A DNA stretch of 64,000 nt, taken from positions 103,536,805-103,600,804 of the forward strand of contig NC_134541.1 of assembly GCF_050624435.1 (NCBI RefSeq), written 5' to 3'. This DNA is from Tenrec ecaudatus (lineage: Eukaryota; Chordata; Mammalia; Afrosoricida; Tenrecidae). The notes beneath the pieces were generated by a model. The model worked only from the letters and a program-made list of their open reading frames with translations, made no database searches and was not told the DNA's origin. Each line of letters begins with the position of its first letter. Within the stretch, counting starts at the first letter, position 1. Below, piece by piece: positions 13,210-43,345 of this stretch. A program made the translations under genes and the position numbers.

Positions 13210-13599
13210 CTCTAAAGTCAACTATACCAACGCTTGGCTATACTGCCTTCTAGCTTGAATCTGAATTTATGTATATTTCTTTATTTTCCAACAGTTTCAG
13301 TGGTAGATAATTTACATATCCTAGAATCGAATAGTTGGATCATTAATTTATGTATATTTCATACTTGGCCCTTAGTCGCCTGGTGAAGCCATCATCAGAG
13401 GGATTTGGGGAACTCTGACTTACAGAAGTGGGTGCTGCGCATGGGGGAGGAGGTGGGCGTCCTGTTTTCCATGCAGAAGAGCTAGTTGTCATTTGTGGGT
13501 GGCCAATCAGATCTTGACAGTGATCACAGCAGAACAGTGCTCAATCAGAAGAGCAGACTATGTCAGAGCATAGGTACTGTCCCATGGGATACCCACCCT

Positions 13600-13738
13600 G
13601 GAGTTGGAGATGACTGACTTTTTAGAGTGGAACCGCACCCTAGGGTCTCCAAGGCTGTGCAGAGAGCCTTATCTCCCGGGGAGTGGCTGGTGAGCTGGAA
13701 CCACCAATCTTGCCACAAATCTCCTGGTGCTTAACTTG
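13600..13738 (-). mobile_element. SINE fragment
   Basis: Reverse; middle part recognisable (GGTCTCCAAGGCTGTGCAG, GAGCTGGAACCACC). Confidence 0.55.
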
Positions 13739-13769
13739 ATGTCCACCGGCACTCCCCACACAAAGCTGA

Positions 13770-13968
13770 AACTCGCTGCCTTCAACCCTGCCGAGTCACA
13801 GTGACCCTAGAGGACAGGGTAAGAACATGCTCCTGTGTGTTCCCAGGACTAAGTCTTAGAGTGGGTGGAAAGCATGCCTGTCTTTCTCCCTCAGAGCAGA
13901 CTGGTGGCTTCAGACTTCAGACCTGTGGTTGGCAGCCCACTACATACCCATGATGCCACCACGGCTTC
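13770..13968 (-). mobile_element. AfroSINE-type SINE
   Basis: Reverse copy; AGTCACAGTGACCCTAGAGG in the tail, GATGCCACCACGGCTTCC at the head. A second reverse SINE lies just upstream. Confidence 0.75.
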
Positions 13969-15632
13969 CACTATCTTCCACAGAGCCTCCAGAGGTTCTC
14001 GTGCATCTCCCGATTCTGTGTGCGTAAGCAACAGAGATTTATATACTCTTATCCTGACGCACTCTTGCCCTTTCTAATGGCAAATATTACATGACACACG
14101 GTTGTGACCTGTGTGCCCTCGCCACACGGCCGTGCACACAGCAGCCTGGCTGGTAGGTATGTTGAGTGCTGTGTTCCACTAGGATGCGCCGCAGTTAACA
14201 CAAGCCTTCGTGCAGTTTTTCTTTTTAATACATTTGCACAAGGATTTGATACAGCTTCCAAAGGAAGGGTAATCTCAAGCCCTTGATTTTAGCACTTCCT
14301 GGGATTTCCCCCCCTACCCCCCAGAAGTTAAAAGCACTCACAAAAAGACTGGCTCTTCCTTCTTCTCTCCTGCACGGATGCTTGCTATCCACTTGCCCCA
14401 TTTCGAGGCCCTGGAGCTGTGTGTGTGATTTGGCCAGGGGAGGGAACCAGCCCCACATTCTGTCTGACTTTAAAAGTAACTGTCCAGTGGAGGAGTGTCA
14501 GTATGGAGCTCCGTTTGGGTGGCAATGCTTAATTTTTGGTTTCTGGCATTTCTAAAGTGTTAAAGATCCCTGAGAGGAGGGGGAAAGCTTGCCTTTTCAT
14601 GTCCTCTGGAAGTGCTTATGGGCTTTTATGAAGTAATCTGATAGTTCAGGATTTGGGAGGCTGCTTGGAGGGGGGTGGGGAGTGGGGCTGCTGTCCTTGG
14701 TGCTGAATCGGACCTCTTACCAGGTCTTTCTGCAGAAAGACATGCGCAAGGCCCCACGTTTTTCAGACGCTGCACCTGTTTGCTGGGGGTCAGCCTAAGG
14801 GACAGAGAGGAAGAAGAGGAGGATTTGGCTTGTGCAGTGTGTGTGGCCTTTTTGTCCAGTACTTGGAGTCTGTTACTATTTAAACTTCCCCAGACGTTCC
14901 TTTTTAGTTGATCGACTCCTATCAGTGAAAGATCAGGTTACATTATGATGATTATGAAAGTGTTCACTCACTCTAGCATTGTTGAGAATGGACCCAGCAA
15001 ACCATGCCACTTCAACTGTTTATGCAGGTGCAATCTCAGGGGCATGGGTGCCATCCTCACCCTCCTTTCTGGGCGGGCCTGCCCGCACCCACTCATTGCC
15101 CTAGGAGGCTCCTTTCTCAGTCTCGGGAGTGACTGTTGACCCTGATCCCATATAGATAGATGCTCAGTGAGACCACGGCTTGGTTTGAAAACAACCTTGG
15201 GGCTGTGTGCACTGGTTTAAGGTTCACAGATGGTCTGGGGACAGCAGTGTTGTATGCTTTCCTTTTACTATCCAGTAATTGTCAGGTGACACTGTGATAG
15301 GAGACAAGGTACTGGTTGTGTACAACGTTGGCTTCTAATTACATTATGTTGTATCCACTTAGTAGCTCTGCCAAATAAGACTTCCTCTCACTTCAGGGTT
15401 TTAATGTGTAGGGAAAGCAGTTACCAGATGGTGATTTGAAATCTTGACCTCCAAGTCAATTTATGAAGGTTCTTAAATCTAAGAGTGCTAACGATAAGTC
15501 ATGGTAGACTGAGAGTGACTTTAAAATACTGCAGATAGCACTGGGTTCAGATTCGACATGGCATTTGAGAGCAACTAAAACTGGCCTCTCGCCAACCTTT
15601 TGGGTGACTAGATTAGGTGTTTTTATTTTTAG

Positions 15633-33211
<17,579 letters not shown>

Positions 33212-34398
33212 CTTCCTGACCTGGTGTGCTCGAGGCCAGGGGCCGGGCGTGGGGCGCTCCTTTGTAGCGTCTGTAGAACTTGGGCCACCCAAGCGCTCCC
33301 CGAAGCCTTCGGCGAGAGGGCTTGCTGCTGGTGTCGATTTTATTTTGTCGAGGCTGTTCAGTTTGGCTGCTTCTCTGTATCTATTGACTGCCCTTTTTGA
33401 GCAAAATGAAGGTGTTTTTATAAAGCTCGGATGCCCATGAGAGTTATTTTATGGAAATGCCAGTCGGGCGGCTGGCGGGGCTGCGGCCCAGAGGGCTGGC
33501 CGCTGCCTTGCGTGGGTCCCCTCCTCCTCCACCTCTGCAGCGAGGCCGTCCACTGGTGGGCCCGCGGGCTCCAGGCCCTGCAGTGCATCTGTAAAGGCAA
33601 CACCGGAATCCACAACCTAATTAGTGGCCGTCCCTCCTCCCTTCCCATGTGCACTGTCGGCCCTTCCTCGGGCTCCCTCTCGGAGCTGCGTCTCACCTGG
33701 GGCAGCCCGGGCCACAGCTCCCTACCCATCTTGAGGAGTGGACACACTGAAGTCGAGCCTGGCAGACAGGTGGGGAGTCTCCCTCTCTCCCCTAAAAGTC
33801 CCATCAAGCCCTTGTTCTGTAGCGTTAGGGTTGACTCCTCGCTGCCTCGGGCAAGCGTCGCGGAGGGCAGGTGAAGGGCTATCACAATGGTGGCAGGGGC
33901 ACCGGGACAGCAGGGGGGCATGCTCACTAGTGGTTAGTAAGCTGTTGACTTTGTTTTTTAAAAAGTTAAAAAGTGACAATAAAAAGGAGGGTGAGAGGTG
34001 GAGTGACATTGTATATTTAATGAATAGACCTGTACAAGCGACCTCCTGGAGGGGCTACTTTTTGTTGGGTGAGTCTGTCGGCAGCCCCCTGCTGGGAGGA
34101 GAGCTCACTGGGGTCGCTCCCCACCCAGTCTTTCAAACTTCGAGGGGGTTGAGGGGGTGGGAAGAGGGAGTCAGCCCCGCCGGGAGTCTCATGCCGAGTG
34201 CAGTAAAGTAGAATACGCAAGTCACACCGGTGGCCCCCCCCCCTCCTTTCCCTCCATCCTTTCCCAGAGTTTTTTTTGTTTTGTTTCGTTTTTCTTTTTT
34301 TTTTTCCGTAGCTGCAGTGTACACCAACTCTTCCTGTATATTGCCTTTTTGCTGGAACATGTTGTATGTTGAATAAAGTTTTCTATAAAAATGATAAT
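33212..34398 (+). other. USP7: USP7 3' UTR
   Basis: About 1.2 kb from the stop codon to just past the AATAAA at 34372. No reading frame here continues USP7. It contains a T-rich stretch (about 34267-34306) shortly before the poly(A) signal. The exact cleavage point is not visible and is placed about 20 nt past the signal. Confidence 0.85.
34372..34377 (+). terminator. USP7: USP7 main polyadenylation signal AATAAA
   Basis: Canonical AATAAA in the context TTGAATAAAGTTTTC, 1.16 kb after the stop codon, with a G/T-rich stretch following at 34400-34440. The same ending is known for mammalian USP7 mRNAs. Confidence 0.85.
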
Positions 34399-34581
34399 TC
34401 AGTGAGTGACGTGGGAGCTGAGGAAGATTCTGCTGTGTGTGTCTCCCCCCTCTCCCAAAACAGGCCTGGGCCCCTTTCCGGTTCTGAAAAGGTTTGACTA
34501 AGGTGTATCTGGTCGTTTCCTCCCCCTCCGCCCCCCATTCTCAGTGTTGTTGATAATGTGGTAGTGGGCTTGAGTCTGTGA

Positions 34582-34587
34582 AATAAA
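34582..34587 (+). terminator. USP7: Possible second USP7 polyadenylation signal
   Basis: AATAAA 210 nt past the first signal, in a unique-looking stretch and followed by a TTTTTT run. It could serve read-through transcripts, or be chance. Confidence 0.35.
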
Positions 34588-37187
34588 AGGTTTTTTCAAG
34601 AGGGAGCCTTGTGCAGCTGCCGTGACTGGAGTTGTAGTGTTTACAGATGTGGCAGACGTAGCCAGCTCACCTGTGTGATCTGTGATTACCTACCCCCGCC
34701 CTTAGTTTGACCTCCCTTGCCATGTCCCAAGTGTGTCTTCATGCCCTGATAGCTGCCTGCTGACCAGGGGCTGTCCTTGCACCCCATCTATTCCCCCACC
34801 CCACATCCTCCACCGCAGCAGCGCGATCTGTCTTTGAAGAAGAGTCGGGTGTCGGTGTTCTGGTCTGGGTCTGCTTGTCTTCATGTTGGCTCTAGTGACC
34901 ATGGTCTCCCTAGTAGCTATCCCTATAAGGTGGTCAGTGGCTGTTTTCACAAAGGACTCTGTCATGTTGCTTCCACTAGCTGTGCTGCAAGTTTATGAAC
35001 CTTGACTTTAGGGGGGTGATTTTTCAAGGTGAGGAAGAAAACTGCTTTTCAAGGGGCCGGCTGTAACCCATAACCCACAGGGGTTCCCCCCTGCTCCCTC
35101 CCTGGAACAGGTGCCCTCTGTTGAAAGCCGTTCTCAACCTGTGGGTCCAGACCCATTTGGGCGTTGAACCACCTTTTCACAGGTCGCCCGATTCATAACA
35201 GTAGCAAAAATTACAGTTGTGAAAATAATGTTATGGTTGGGGGTCACCACAACATGAACTGTATGAAAGGGTCACGGCGTTAGGGAGGATGAGAACCGCT
35301 GCCGTAGAGCAGTGACCATGGTCACCAGGGGCTGTGGTACCTGTGGTCTGGCCGTCGCTGTTTTGTGGGCGTACCTGAGTTTTGAGGCAAAGAGCGTGCC
35401 CAAGGGAGCTGGCTTCCCAAACGCATGTAAACAGTTCTATGTGAGCCCAGGGACTGCCCGGCTGTCATGCGCTGGGCCCTGCCACCAGGGTTCACCCTCC
35501 AGTTGAATGTTGTGGACATCCTTACATGATTGTGTGATTGTTAGAGAAAATGGCATCTGTCTCACCCGCCAGGGGGTGTGACTTCAATGTGGGGAGAAAG
35601 GACATGAACCCCTTTTCAAATGGGCCCCCGGCTGAGGGAACAGAGCCTGATCCGGGTGCCAGTTCCCCGGGAGGCCTCAGCCCCTCACACAGCTCATGGG
35701 GTATTGGAGCAGGTGCTAGTGGCTGTGTTGGCCAGCGGGTAGTGCAGCAAGTTTGAAGCCACCCATCCAGGTGCAGACAGGTGTCTCGTGTCTCGGCAAG
35801 CAGCCCCTGTTGGTGGGTCCGTACATTTTGCCAGTCCTCGTTTCACGGGGTCTGGGGTCGGCAAACTGGGAAATAACCACCTTGGGGCCTCAGCTGCTCC
35901 AGACGGACAGGCAGCCATTCACATGGGAACGTGACTGGCCCCTGGACTCGGGTGGGGGGGGGGTATCCTTGGTGGTGCAGTCCCCAGCTCCAGTTCTGCC
36001 TGGCCTGGTGAGACAGCATAGATGGAAGTGGTGTGGTTTTGTCTCTTCTGTGCTGCTGTTGGACTCTCAGCCTTTGAGGGAGGGTAGCTGGAACTGGGGG
36101 CCCAGTGAGCAGGTCAGCAGTGGGAAGGTTCCCTGGAGGTTCACCCGTTCCTGGGAGCGACGACCAACTGGCTCCAAGCACAGGGCAGGGCTGTGGAGCC
36201 CAGGGACGGTGCATCCTGTCTGCAGTGTTTGTGGCATATGGTGCTGACACGACATCCAACATCTCCACCACTCCCTGTGGCCCTCGGCCAGCGTGGCCGG
36301 TCCAGCACTGCCCCATCTGGCCTGATGTATCAGGCCAATGGCTGCCATGTGGGATGAGAACATTGTGGCATTTGTGAAGGGGCCATTGCAAGGGGCCTCG
36401 TGGCTGGGTGGGAGCCACGTCAGCTTGGCCGCTCTGGCACCTCTGCGCCCTGCACAGCTAGGGCCATGTAATTTGTGACGTGTCGCTCGCCCTGCCTGCT
36501 CTTGGATTCAGGGTGGCCATGAAGGCAGACTGGGGAGTTCTCATTTCATAGGAAAGCCCTTCATCAGAGCTTTGAGTCCACACTGTGAGCTGGGGCAGCA
36601 GCAGGCATTGCCACTCCTAACTCACCCCAAGTACCTGGGGGCTGCATACCACCCGCTGGTGGGAGTGACCTTGGCTGGGGGAAGCCACCACCACTACCAC
36701 CACCCCCCCAATCACTTGCCAGTGATAAGCACAGCAGGCTGCTCACTTCTCCCACCTGTCCTCTGGGAGGGCACGAGGCTGTTTGGAAATTCAGACATGG
36801 GCATGCAGCACAGGCTGAGCCGAGGGGACAGCTGGCTCTCCTGACCCAGGCTGAGCAGGGTTAGCTCTCCAGGTGTGGACTAAGCTGGCAGCGCATAAAG
36901 ATGCCAGGGACCCAGCTACTGCCGGCATTGATGGGAAAGAACATACATGGCTGTCACACCCCGAAACCCCACCTGTGCCCCCTGCAGCAAGTGCCCTAGG
37001 CCCAGCATTGGCACTGGGGGCCCTCTCCCTACTTCAGCCTCTGCCCTTTGTGGCTTCAGAGACACGGCCCTTTCACCTGCAGGTCCTTTCCAGGTGTACT
37101 GAATGCTTAATGCCAGGAGCATCACCCTTAACCCTAAAGACCTGGGCAAGATGAGACCTGGTTTGGGTGTAAAACGGAGGGCCTCCT
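34588..37187. other. Intergenic DNA between USP7 and the LITAF gene
   Basis: Apart from the SPIN copy at 35125, nothing recognisable. Several overlapping open frames of 60-190 residues on both strands have no domain, no start context and no splice support. Confidence 0.6.
35125..35301 (+). mobile_element. SPIN-like hAT non-autonomous transposon, decayed
   Basis: Both ends present (GCCGTTCTCAACCTGTGGG and GAGAACCGCTG), with small internal deletions. A target duplication is not recognisable. Confidence 0.8.
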
Positions 37188-37340
37188 GACCCTGATGGCA
37201 CCGTGGTTAAGTGCTGGGCAGTTAGAGGGTCTGTGGTTGGAACCCACCAACCTCGGAGGTGGACTGCCTCTGATGATGTACAACATTCCGTTCTGCCCAC
37301 TAGGGTGCTGCCACCGAGTCAGAATCAACTGTCAGGTGCT
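37188..37340 (+). mobile_element. AfroSINE-type SINE
   Basis: Forward; GACCCTGATGGCACCGTGG to CGAGTCAGAATCAACTG. Confidence 0.75.
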
Positions 37341-37790
37341 CTGCGCCCACGCCCCCACCCCAGTGGTGGTAAGGGTCAAGAAGCCCTGGCCATGCCCCCT
37401 ACTTTCACTGCCCTCTCCTAAGGGGCTCACTTCTCACCCTCATGCCACACCCCGAAATGAATTCTAATCCAAAAGTTGTCTGTGAAAAATAAAATTATAT
37501 CCCAGTGGTGACCGAAGACCCTGCCCCCCAGGTCCCTGGCCTCGAGACCAGAGGAGCCCCTCAAGGAGCAGCTGAGGCCGAGGGGAAGGGTGCCACGGGG
37601 CAGCCTCTGCAGTACTAGGCCAGCTGACTACCACGTGGACTGCCCTGGCCAGGCCCTAGCCTTCGTGTGTCTGGGTTAGCTGTCTTCGTGGAGACTGAGG
37701 ACAGATTCAGATCAGCAGAATAAGGGGCATGGGAACTAACCTAGAATGAGGTGCAAGAGAGTTGTGGGAAATGTGGACCTGGTGGCACTG

Positions 37791-37950
37791 AGAGCCCTGG
37801 TGCTGTAGTCGTTACATGTTGGGCTGGAACCGCAAGGCCAACAGTTGGAAACCACCAGCCGCTACTCCGGTTGAGGCGAAGCTTTCTACTCCTGTGAAGA
37901 GAGCAGTTCTACCCTGTCCTATAGGCTGGCTCGGAGTCAGAACGAACAAT
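37791..37950 (+). mobile_element. AfroSINE-type SINE
   Basis: Forward; AGAGCCCTGGTGCTGTAG to GGCTCGGAGTCAGAACG. It starts 153 bp after a tract of unassigned sequence and lies between USP7 and the LITAF gene. Confidence 0.8.
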
Positions 37951-38549
37951 GTGGGTGGGGAGTGTCAAACTGAAGCCTGATGTGTCAACTGTCACAAACA
38001 CACTTGGGTACCAGTTGCCCCAGCCCTCGAGACAAGGGCCACGGGTGGGGTTTGTGGGGCCCTGGGGCATCCGTGGCGGGTGGGGTGTGGAGGATGAGCA
38101 TGGCCTGCAGGAGACCTGAGGGGCATTATGGCAGGGGGTGGGGGCTGGCCCCACAGGCAAGTGGGTGGTCGGGCTGCAGACAACCCAAGGTTTAAGAGCA
38201 AACACTCTCCACTATATTTAGCCTTGGGGGAGACAATGCGCACTCAGGTGTTTGTCATGCCAGGTGGGAGCTGAGGCCAGTGGGAACCTGTCTGGACTGA
38301 GGAGGGAGTCAAAAGGGCTGAGTCCCCTTTCAACAAGACAGTCTTTGTAAAAGGGCTTCAGCCCGTGTGAGGGGAGGTCATCGGCTGAGGGTCTGAGGAG
38401 ACAAGATGGTGTCTAAAGAGAGGTTACACCACTTTTCATGTAGTCCGCCACATCCAACCAACACCCCTTTACTCAACCAGATACCACTCACGTGGTTCCC
38501 TCAGCCAACCAGTCATTGAGACTCCTTTACTCTTACTGTCCAGTGAACC

Positions 38550-38685
38550 AGGTCATTCATTAGTTCCTTTGATTCATTCAAGCAGTCAGCCATTTGTTTG
38601 ATCATTTGATTCAATCTACCATTCATTCATGTGATCATTCAGCCAAGCATTCATTCATTCGGTCACTCATTCATTCAACCACTGC
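38550..38685. repeat. Degenerate ATTC-rich microsatellite
   Basis: Many ATTCATTC units broken by GTCA and GATC steps. It lies just past the poly(A) signal of the LITAF gene on that gene's strand. Confidence 0.75.
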
Positions 38686-38820
38686 TGAGCAACTAGTCTG
38701 CCAGACACCCTTATAAGGAAGAGACGGGGCCTTCTACTCCATGGAGGTAGGTATGTCGGAGGGTGCTACCAAGACTTGACAAGGAGACATGGAGCCGGAG
38801 AGGATGGGGCTGACCGGTCC

Positions 38821-38826
38821 TTTATT
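38821..38826 (-). terminator. LITAFD: Poly(A) signal of the LITAF-domain gene
   Basis: TTTATT on the + strand is AATAAA on the gene strand. It begins 8 nt after the TGA at 38835-38837, giving a 3' UTR of only some 30-40 nt. Confidence 0.75.
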
Positions 38827-38834
38827 GTGGAAGC

Positions 38835-39026
<192 letters not shown>

Positions 39027-39343
39027 CTACATTAGCACCTGGGGGTGGGGCCTGGTCACATTTTCACAGCTCCGCCTTCTTGTCCACTAACCTTCCCATG
39101 GACCATTGTGCCTGCGTCCACACAAGTGCCATGGGCTGTCCTAAGTGACCCATCCCTGTGCCTGTGACAAGGACACGAGCTCAGAGTGGCCGAGGCACTG
39201 CCCAATACCAAACGGGAAAGCGACCAACCTTGGAACCGGCTCCTATTCTGCATCCTGCCACCCCTGGATCCCCAGGGAGGGAACTGCCCCTGTCCACCGT
39301 GTGCTGCCCCCAGTCTACCCACGCCCCTCCCCTACCCCGCTCA

Positions 39344-39505
<162 letters not shown>

Positions 39506-39914
39506 TCAGACTCAGCGTCTCTCACGGCCCATGCCCATCACCTGCCACGTGTCCCAAGGCTGGCCACCACCTGAAGTGTTGAGGGGCTCGCCTAAGCACC
39601 CAAGGAAATCCAGGTTGCCCCATGTCCCCAGAGCAGCCTCACTTCCTGCTGCCACCTACCAACCTTCAGGCAACACCCCTGTCCTCCCCAGGCCCCAGGC
39701 ACGAAGAGGGATCCAGGCAGCCTGGAGACTTCTAATAGGAACATGAACCCAGGTTCGGGATTCTGTTGGCTGCCCCGAATAGCGTGTCCATAAGTCCCCT
39801 GTCATCTGGCCTTCAGCAGCTCCTGTGTAATCTGCCGCGGAGCCACCCCTCCAAATCAGCACAGGCGCCTGGTGCCCCAGGTGTGTCCTGCTCCAGCGGC
39901 TTTTGCCGAGGTGA

Positions 39915-40033
39915 ATTTTCTTTGGAAGTCAGTTGTGAGGCCTTTCTTCTGCGCTACTTCTGGGTAGACTTGAACTGCCAACCTCTGGGTGGCCAGCGAG
40001 CTTTGCGAATTGTTCACATCACCCAGGGACTCC
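39915..40033 (-). mobile_element. SINE, 5' part, in the LITAF gene intron
   Basis: Reverse; AGACTTGAACTGCCAACCTC (B box) and CATCACCCAGGGACTCC (head). Confidence 0.6.
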
Positions 40034-40194
40034 CTCCCTGAAGGTAAGGAGCTAGGAGCCCTGGCTGGTGACCGTGGGAAGGGCTTGTGCGACAGAGAAA
40101 ACCACTTCCACTCTTCCATCTTCATGGATCCTGCAGGGTCCCCCAGACAGGGTATTGAATCATCGGCCCCAACTCCCCCAGCTGCCGAGTCGTG

Positions 40195-40480
40195 AGAATT
40201 CCTCAGAGCGTCCGTTTCAAATCCAGGACCACGGACTGCCAGAAGAACCACCAGAGCTGTACGCCCAGGATGGCGAGACGTGGCCTCATGTACTTAGATC
40301 GTCCCTGGAGAAGGACATGGTTGGGAAAGCAGAGGGGTCCTGAAAGAGGAAAGCCCGCCCTCTCCAAGATGGATTGACCCAGTTGGCTGCATTGGTAGGA
40401 TTATACGGAAAACCCTTGTGAGGATGGCCCAGAACCGGGCAGTGACGGCCCTGACAACCACCAGGGTTGGTCCTGGGGGA
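40195..40480 (+). mobile_element. RTE-type LINE fragment, old
   Basis: Pieces such as SSLEKDMVGKAEGS and a GGCCCAGAACCGGGCAGTGA stretch parallel the 57500 copy in the same order. It lies inside the LITAF gene's putative intron. Confidence 0.55.
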
Positions 40481-40904
40481 TGTGCATCTGTCCATTGTCT
40501 CTGTGGCGTGGGCGTCTCTGAAGGATGGGGTGCAGTCTCCAGCCCCCATACCACCGGGGCTCCTCCTGCAAGCCTGGAGCAACCACTTCGGTCTCTTCAG
40601 GGTGGTCTCCTCTTGGCCATTTCAGATACACCGGGGCTTCAGAAAGTTGGTGAAAAATGGAAGAGAAAATAGATTTTTTTTTCCCGCAAACGTTTTGAAG
40701 CCTTCTCATAAATGGAGGCAAGAAGTATGTGCCTGGCTTGTTTTGATATTTTTCACCGTAATGTTTTCCTGGTCCATCAGCATTGTTGTGGGCAGCAAGG
40801 TCGAGCCCAGCCTGAGCACTGACCTACAAAACCACGGAGAACTCTTTCGGTGGCCAGGCAGCGTCTTGACGGAGGCAGGTCTGTGAGGTCACGCAGCAGT
40901 GAAA

Positions 40905-41030
40905 GAACCAATTGTGGGAGTCTGCGGGGTCGGCGGTGGGAACTGCATGCAGCTCCGAGGGAGACAGCCGACTTTCTACTCCGTCACCAGTGAGAGTCTG
41001 GGGAACCGCAGCACCGGTTCCATGGCGGTG
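40905..41030 (+). mobile_element. Diverged SINE
   Basis: Forward; GGTGGGAACTGCATGCAG and GAGGGAGACAGCCGACTTTC fit the SINE body; the head is decayed. Confidence 0.4.
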
Positions 41031-42178
41031 AGTGTGGTCTGGTTTGGTTTGGTTTGCTGTTGAGATGGAAACTCTGCCATCCTTGACCCTAAATGAAAGG
41101 GCTGAGATTTTGACTGCTTTATTGCAAATTAAGCCAAACTTTTTAGAATTTGGTTAAATATGTTTCTGGTTAAGTCATTAAAAATAAATAAAATCTGGAA
41201 GTTCAAAGACCAACTGACAAAAGACTTGACTCCATCACAGTCTCCCTGGTGTGGCTGTGGCTGGCCACATGTCACCCACCCCACCCACCAGGTGAGGATG
41301 GACAAGGGCGCTGAAGGTCAGGAATCATGCCGGTGGGTGGCCCAGGACCACCCAGAAGAAAGGGCACAGGGACTCATTCTGAGGGAGCCACGGCCTGACT
41401 CAGCATGAACCCTCCCTTCACTCACCCCAGGTCACAGCAACATGACCAGGGGGGCCTTAGGGCCAGGACTCAACCCCCACCCAACCCCCTCCAGCTTCCC
41501 TGAGGACGGGGGAGACTCGGTCACTGAAGAGAGGGCGGTGCAGGACATTGCGGTCCAGCTACCCTGTATTCCTCTTCTTGCACCACATACTCTCCAAGTT
41601 GGGGGCACGGCGGGACCCTGTAGGTGTTGAGAGGTCATGGGGGGGTGGGGACTGGAGTTGGCCCCTAGTACAGTTTGAGGACCCGCTCCTGTGTCCGGTG
41701 GGCCCTATTGCTAATCAGTTCTCTTAGGCCCCTCCCAGCTCACCCTGGGGTTGATGCCATCGTGACTCCATGTTCCAGCAGTGGCCTCTGGGCAGCCTTG
41801 GGTTCTGAGCTCCCGACCACAGAAGTCTCCTATCTTGAGATGGAGGGGCCCATGGGACAGGAGTGAGGGCCCCGCCTCCTGCTTGCTGGGGGCTCAGGAG
41901 GGAGCACCATTGTGATGTGTCCCCACTTCTCTGCAGGAGGGCAGGGATGGAGAGGGTGCTCGCCTGGGGGTGGAGGGTGGGGGGCGGCCGGGACCTGAGC
42001 TTGAGCACATCCCACCACACACCACCTGGCACCGTCACACAACTACCCACATTTCGGGGATGGCAGCTGGAGTGGGGGGTTGGGGGGGCTTCCCAGTGAG
42101 TGATAGCTTCCTCTAAGGAACCTTTCCTGGGTTATCTCATCTGTAGCGCACCCTGGGGTCCAGCAGCAGCATCCTCAC

Positions 42179-42209
42179 CTTCTGTGCGGTGGTGGGACCG
42201 GCTTTCCAT
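42179..42209 (-). CDS. LITAFD: Candidate start exon of the LITAF-domain gene
   Basis: Minus strand: ATG in good context (GGGCATGG), coding MESRSHHRTE plus one base, then donor GTGAGG. The phase is exactly what the exon at 39345-39489 needs, giving a Val at the junction and a protein of about 94 residues. The frame is also open upstream of this ATG, and no PPxY motif typical of LITAF N termini is seen. Only phase, donor and ATG context support it. Confidence 0.4.
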
Positions 42210-42529
42210 GCCCAGCCGCTGCAGCACCTTCACGTGTGGGCACTGCTCTGATGCTGGCCAGGTACCAGTGGAACTTCCAGACGAGGGTAGACTAGGAAGA
42301 AAGGGCTGGTGACTGAATTCTCAACATCAGCCCCACCCCACCCCCCAAAAAGGTGAAGGGGAAATAGGGAAATACACGTGGATTAAGCCCCTGGAGAATG
42401 CCCTCTGACCATGTACTGGGATGTGGGCAGCCTGGCCGTCCTGCACAGCGCTTTGGAAAGTGGATGATGGAAGGTGCTGTAGGGTTCAACTTTGGCACCT
42501 TATCATTTGATCTCCCATTTGACCCATTT

Positions 42530-42815
42530 TAAATTTGTTCTGGGCTTTAATATTCAGTTTTTAAAATGTTTTTCTGTATATGAAACCCAGGATAGATAAA
42601 TCTATAGAGACAAAAAACTGGATTAACATTTCCTTGAAGGTATGGCCGGGGAGGCTGGGGGGAGGAGGGGAGGAAAGCAAATAGCAGTGAATACAAAGAA
42701 GGAAGAAGAAATATTTTAGCATTGTGGTTTGATTGTGCAGTTCTTCTTAAGACGATTGAGCTATTGTACGATATGTGAATTATCTGCCAATAAAACTGTT
42801 AAACTTTTTTTTTAA
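42530..42815 (+). mobile_element. Retroelement family B, 3' end
   Basis: Ends GTGAATTATCTGCCAATAAA with a T/A-rich tail. Shares its terminus with 46475-46618. LINE-like, class not proven. Confidence 0.5.
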
Positions 42816-43189
42816 AGAAAAGAAAATTAGCCAACAGAAACCGTATGGATCCAAGTCTGGTCTACAGCCAGTCATGAGGATGGCATTGGCTTGAGCTCAC
42901 CACAAGTGAGAGGTCAGTGTCAGGGGAGCCAGCCCCTAACAAATCGTCACAGGTCCAGTAGGTGCATTTGGACAGCAATGAGTAAAGAGCATAGTGAAGT
43001 CATGGAGAATAAGAGACATAGGAGAGTAAAATGAAGGAGTCAGACACATTCGTGGTAATCCTCAGCTCCTCTTTGTGGTCCACGTGGAGATGGGACACTC
43101 GAGGGTGGGAGAGAGCAGGAGAGAGCGATTTCTTGCTAATCAAGGCTTATATATCTGGGGGTGTGCATGCCTCCTAATTACAGGTAAAG

Positions 43190-43345
43190 ACACACGTCAC
43201 AGGAAGGGGTTGTACAATAGGCCATACAATAAGCAATAGGAGGGGGATGTACAATGAGCATAAGTATAATGGAAAGGGGATGAGCTAGGGCTGTACACAT
43301 GATAGGAAGGGGAGGGACTAGGGGTATACATGTGACAAGATGGGC
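43190..43345 (+). repeat. Imperfect tandem repeat
   Basis: Units around AGGAAGGGG(A/T)TGTACAATAGGC recur about every 30-60 bp with variation (ATAGGAGGGGGATGTACAATGAGC and so on). May lie within an LTR-like sequence. Confidence 0.4.

Noticed and set aside
34588-34700. Continuation of USP7 past the second AATAAA
   Set aside because: No further signal or conserved sequence recognised; the first AATAAA matches the known mRNA end.
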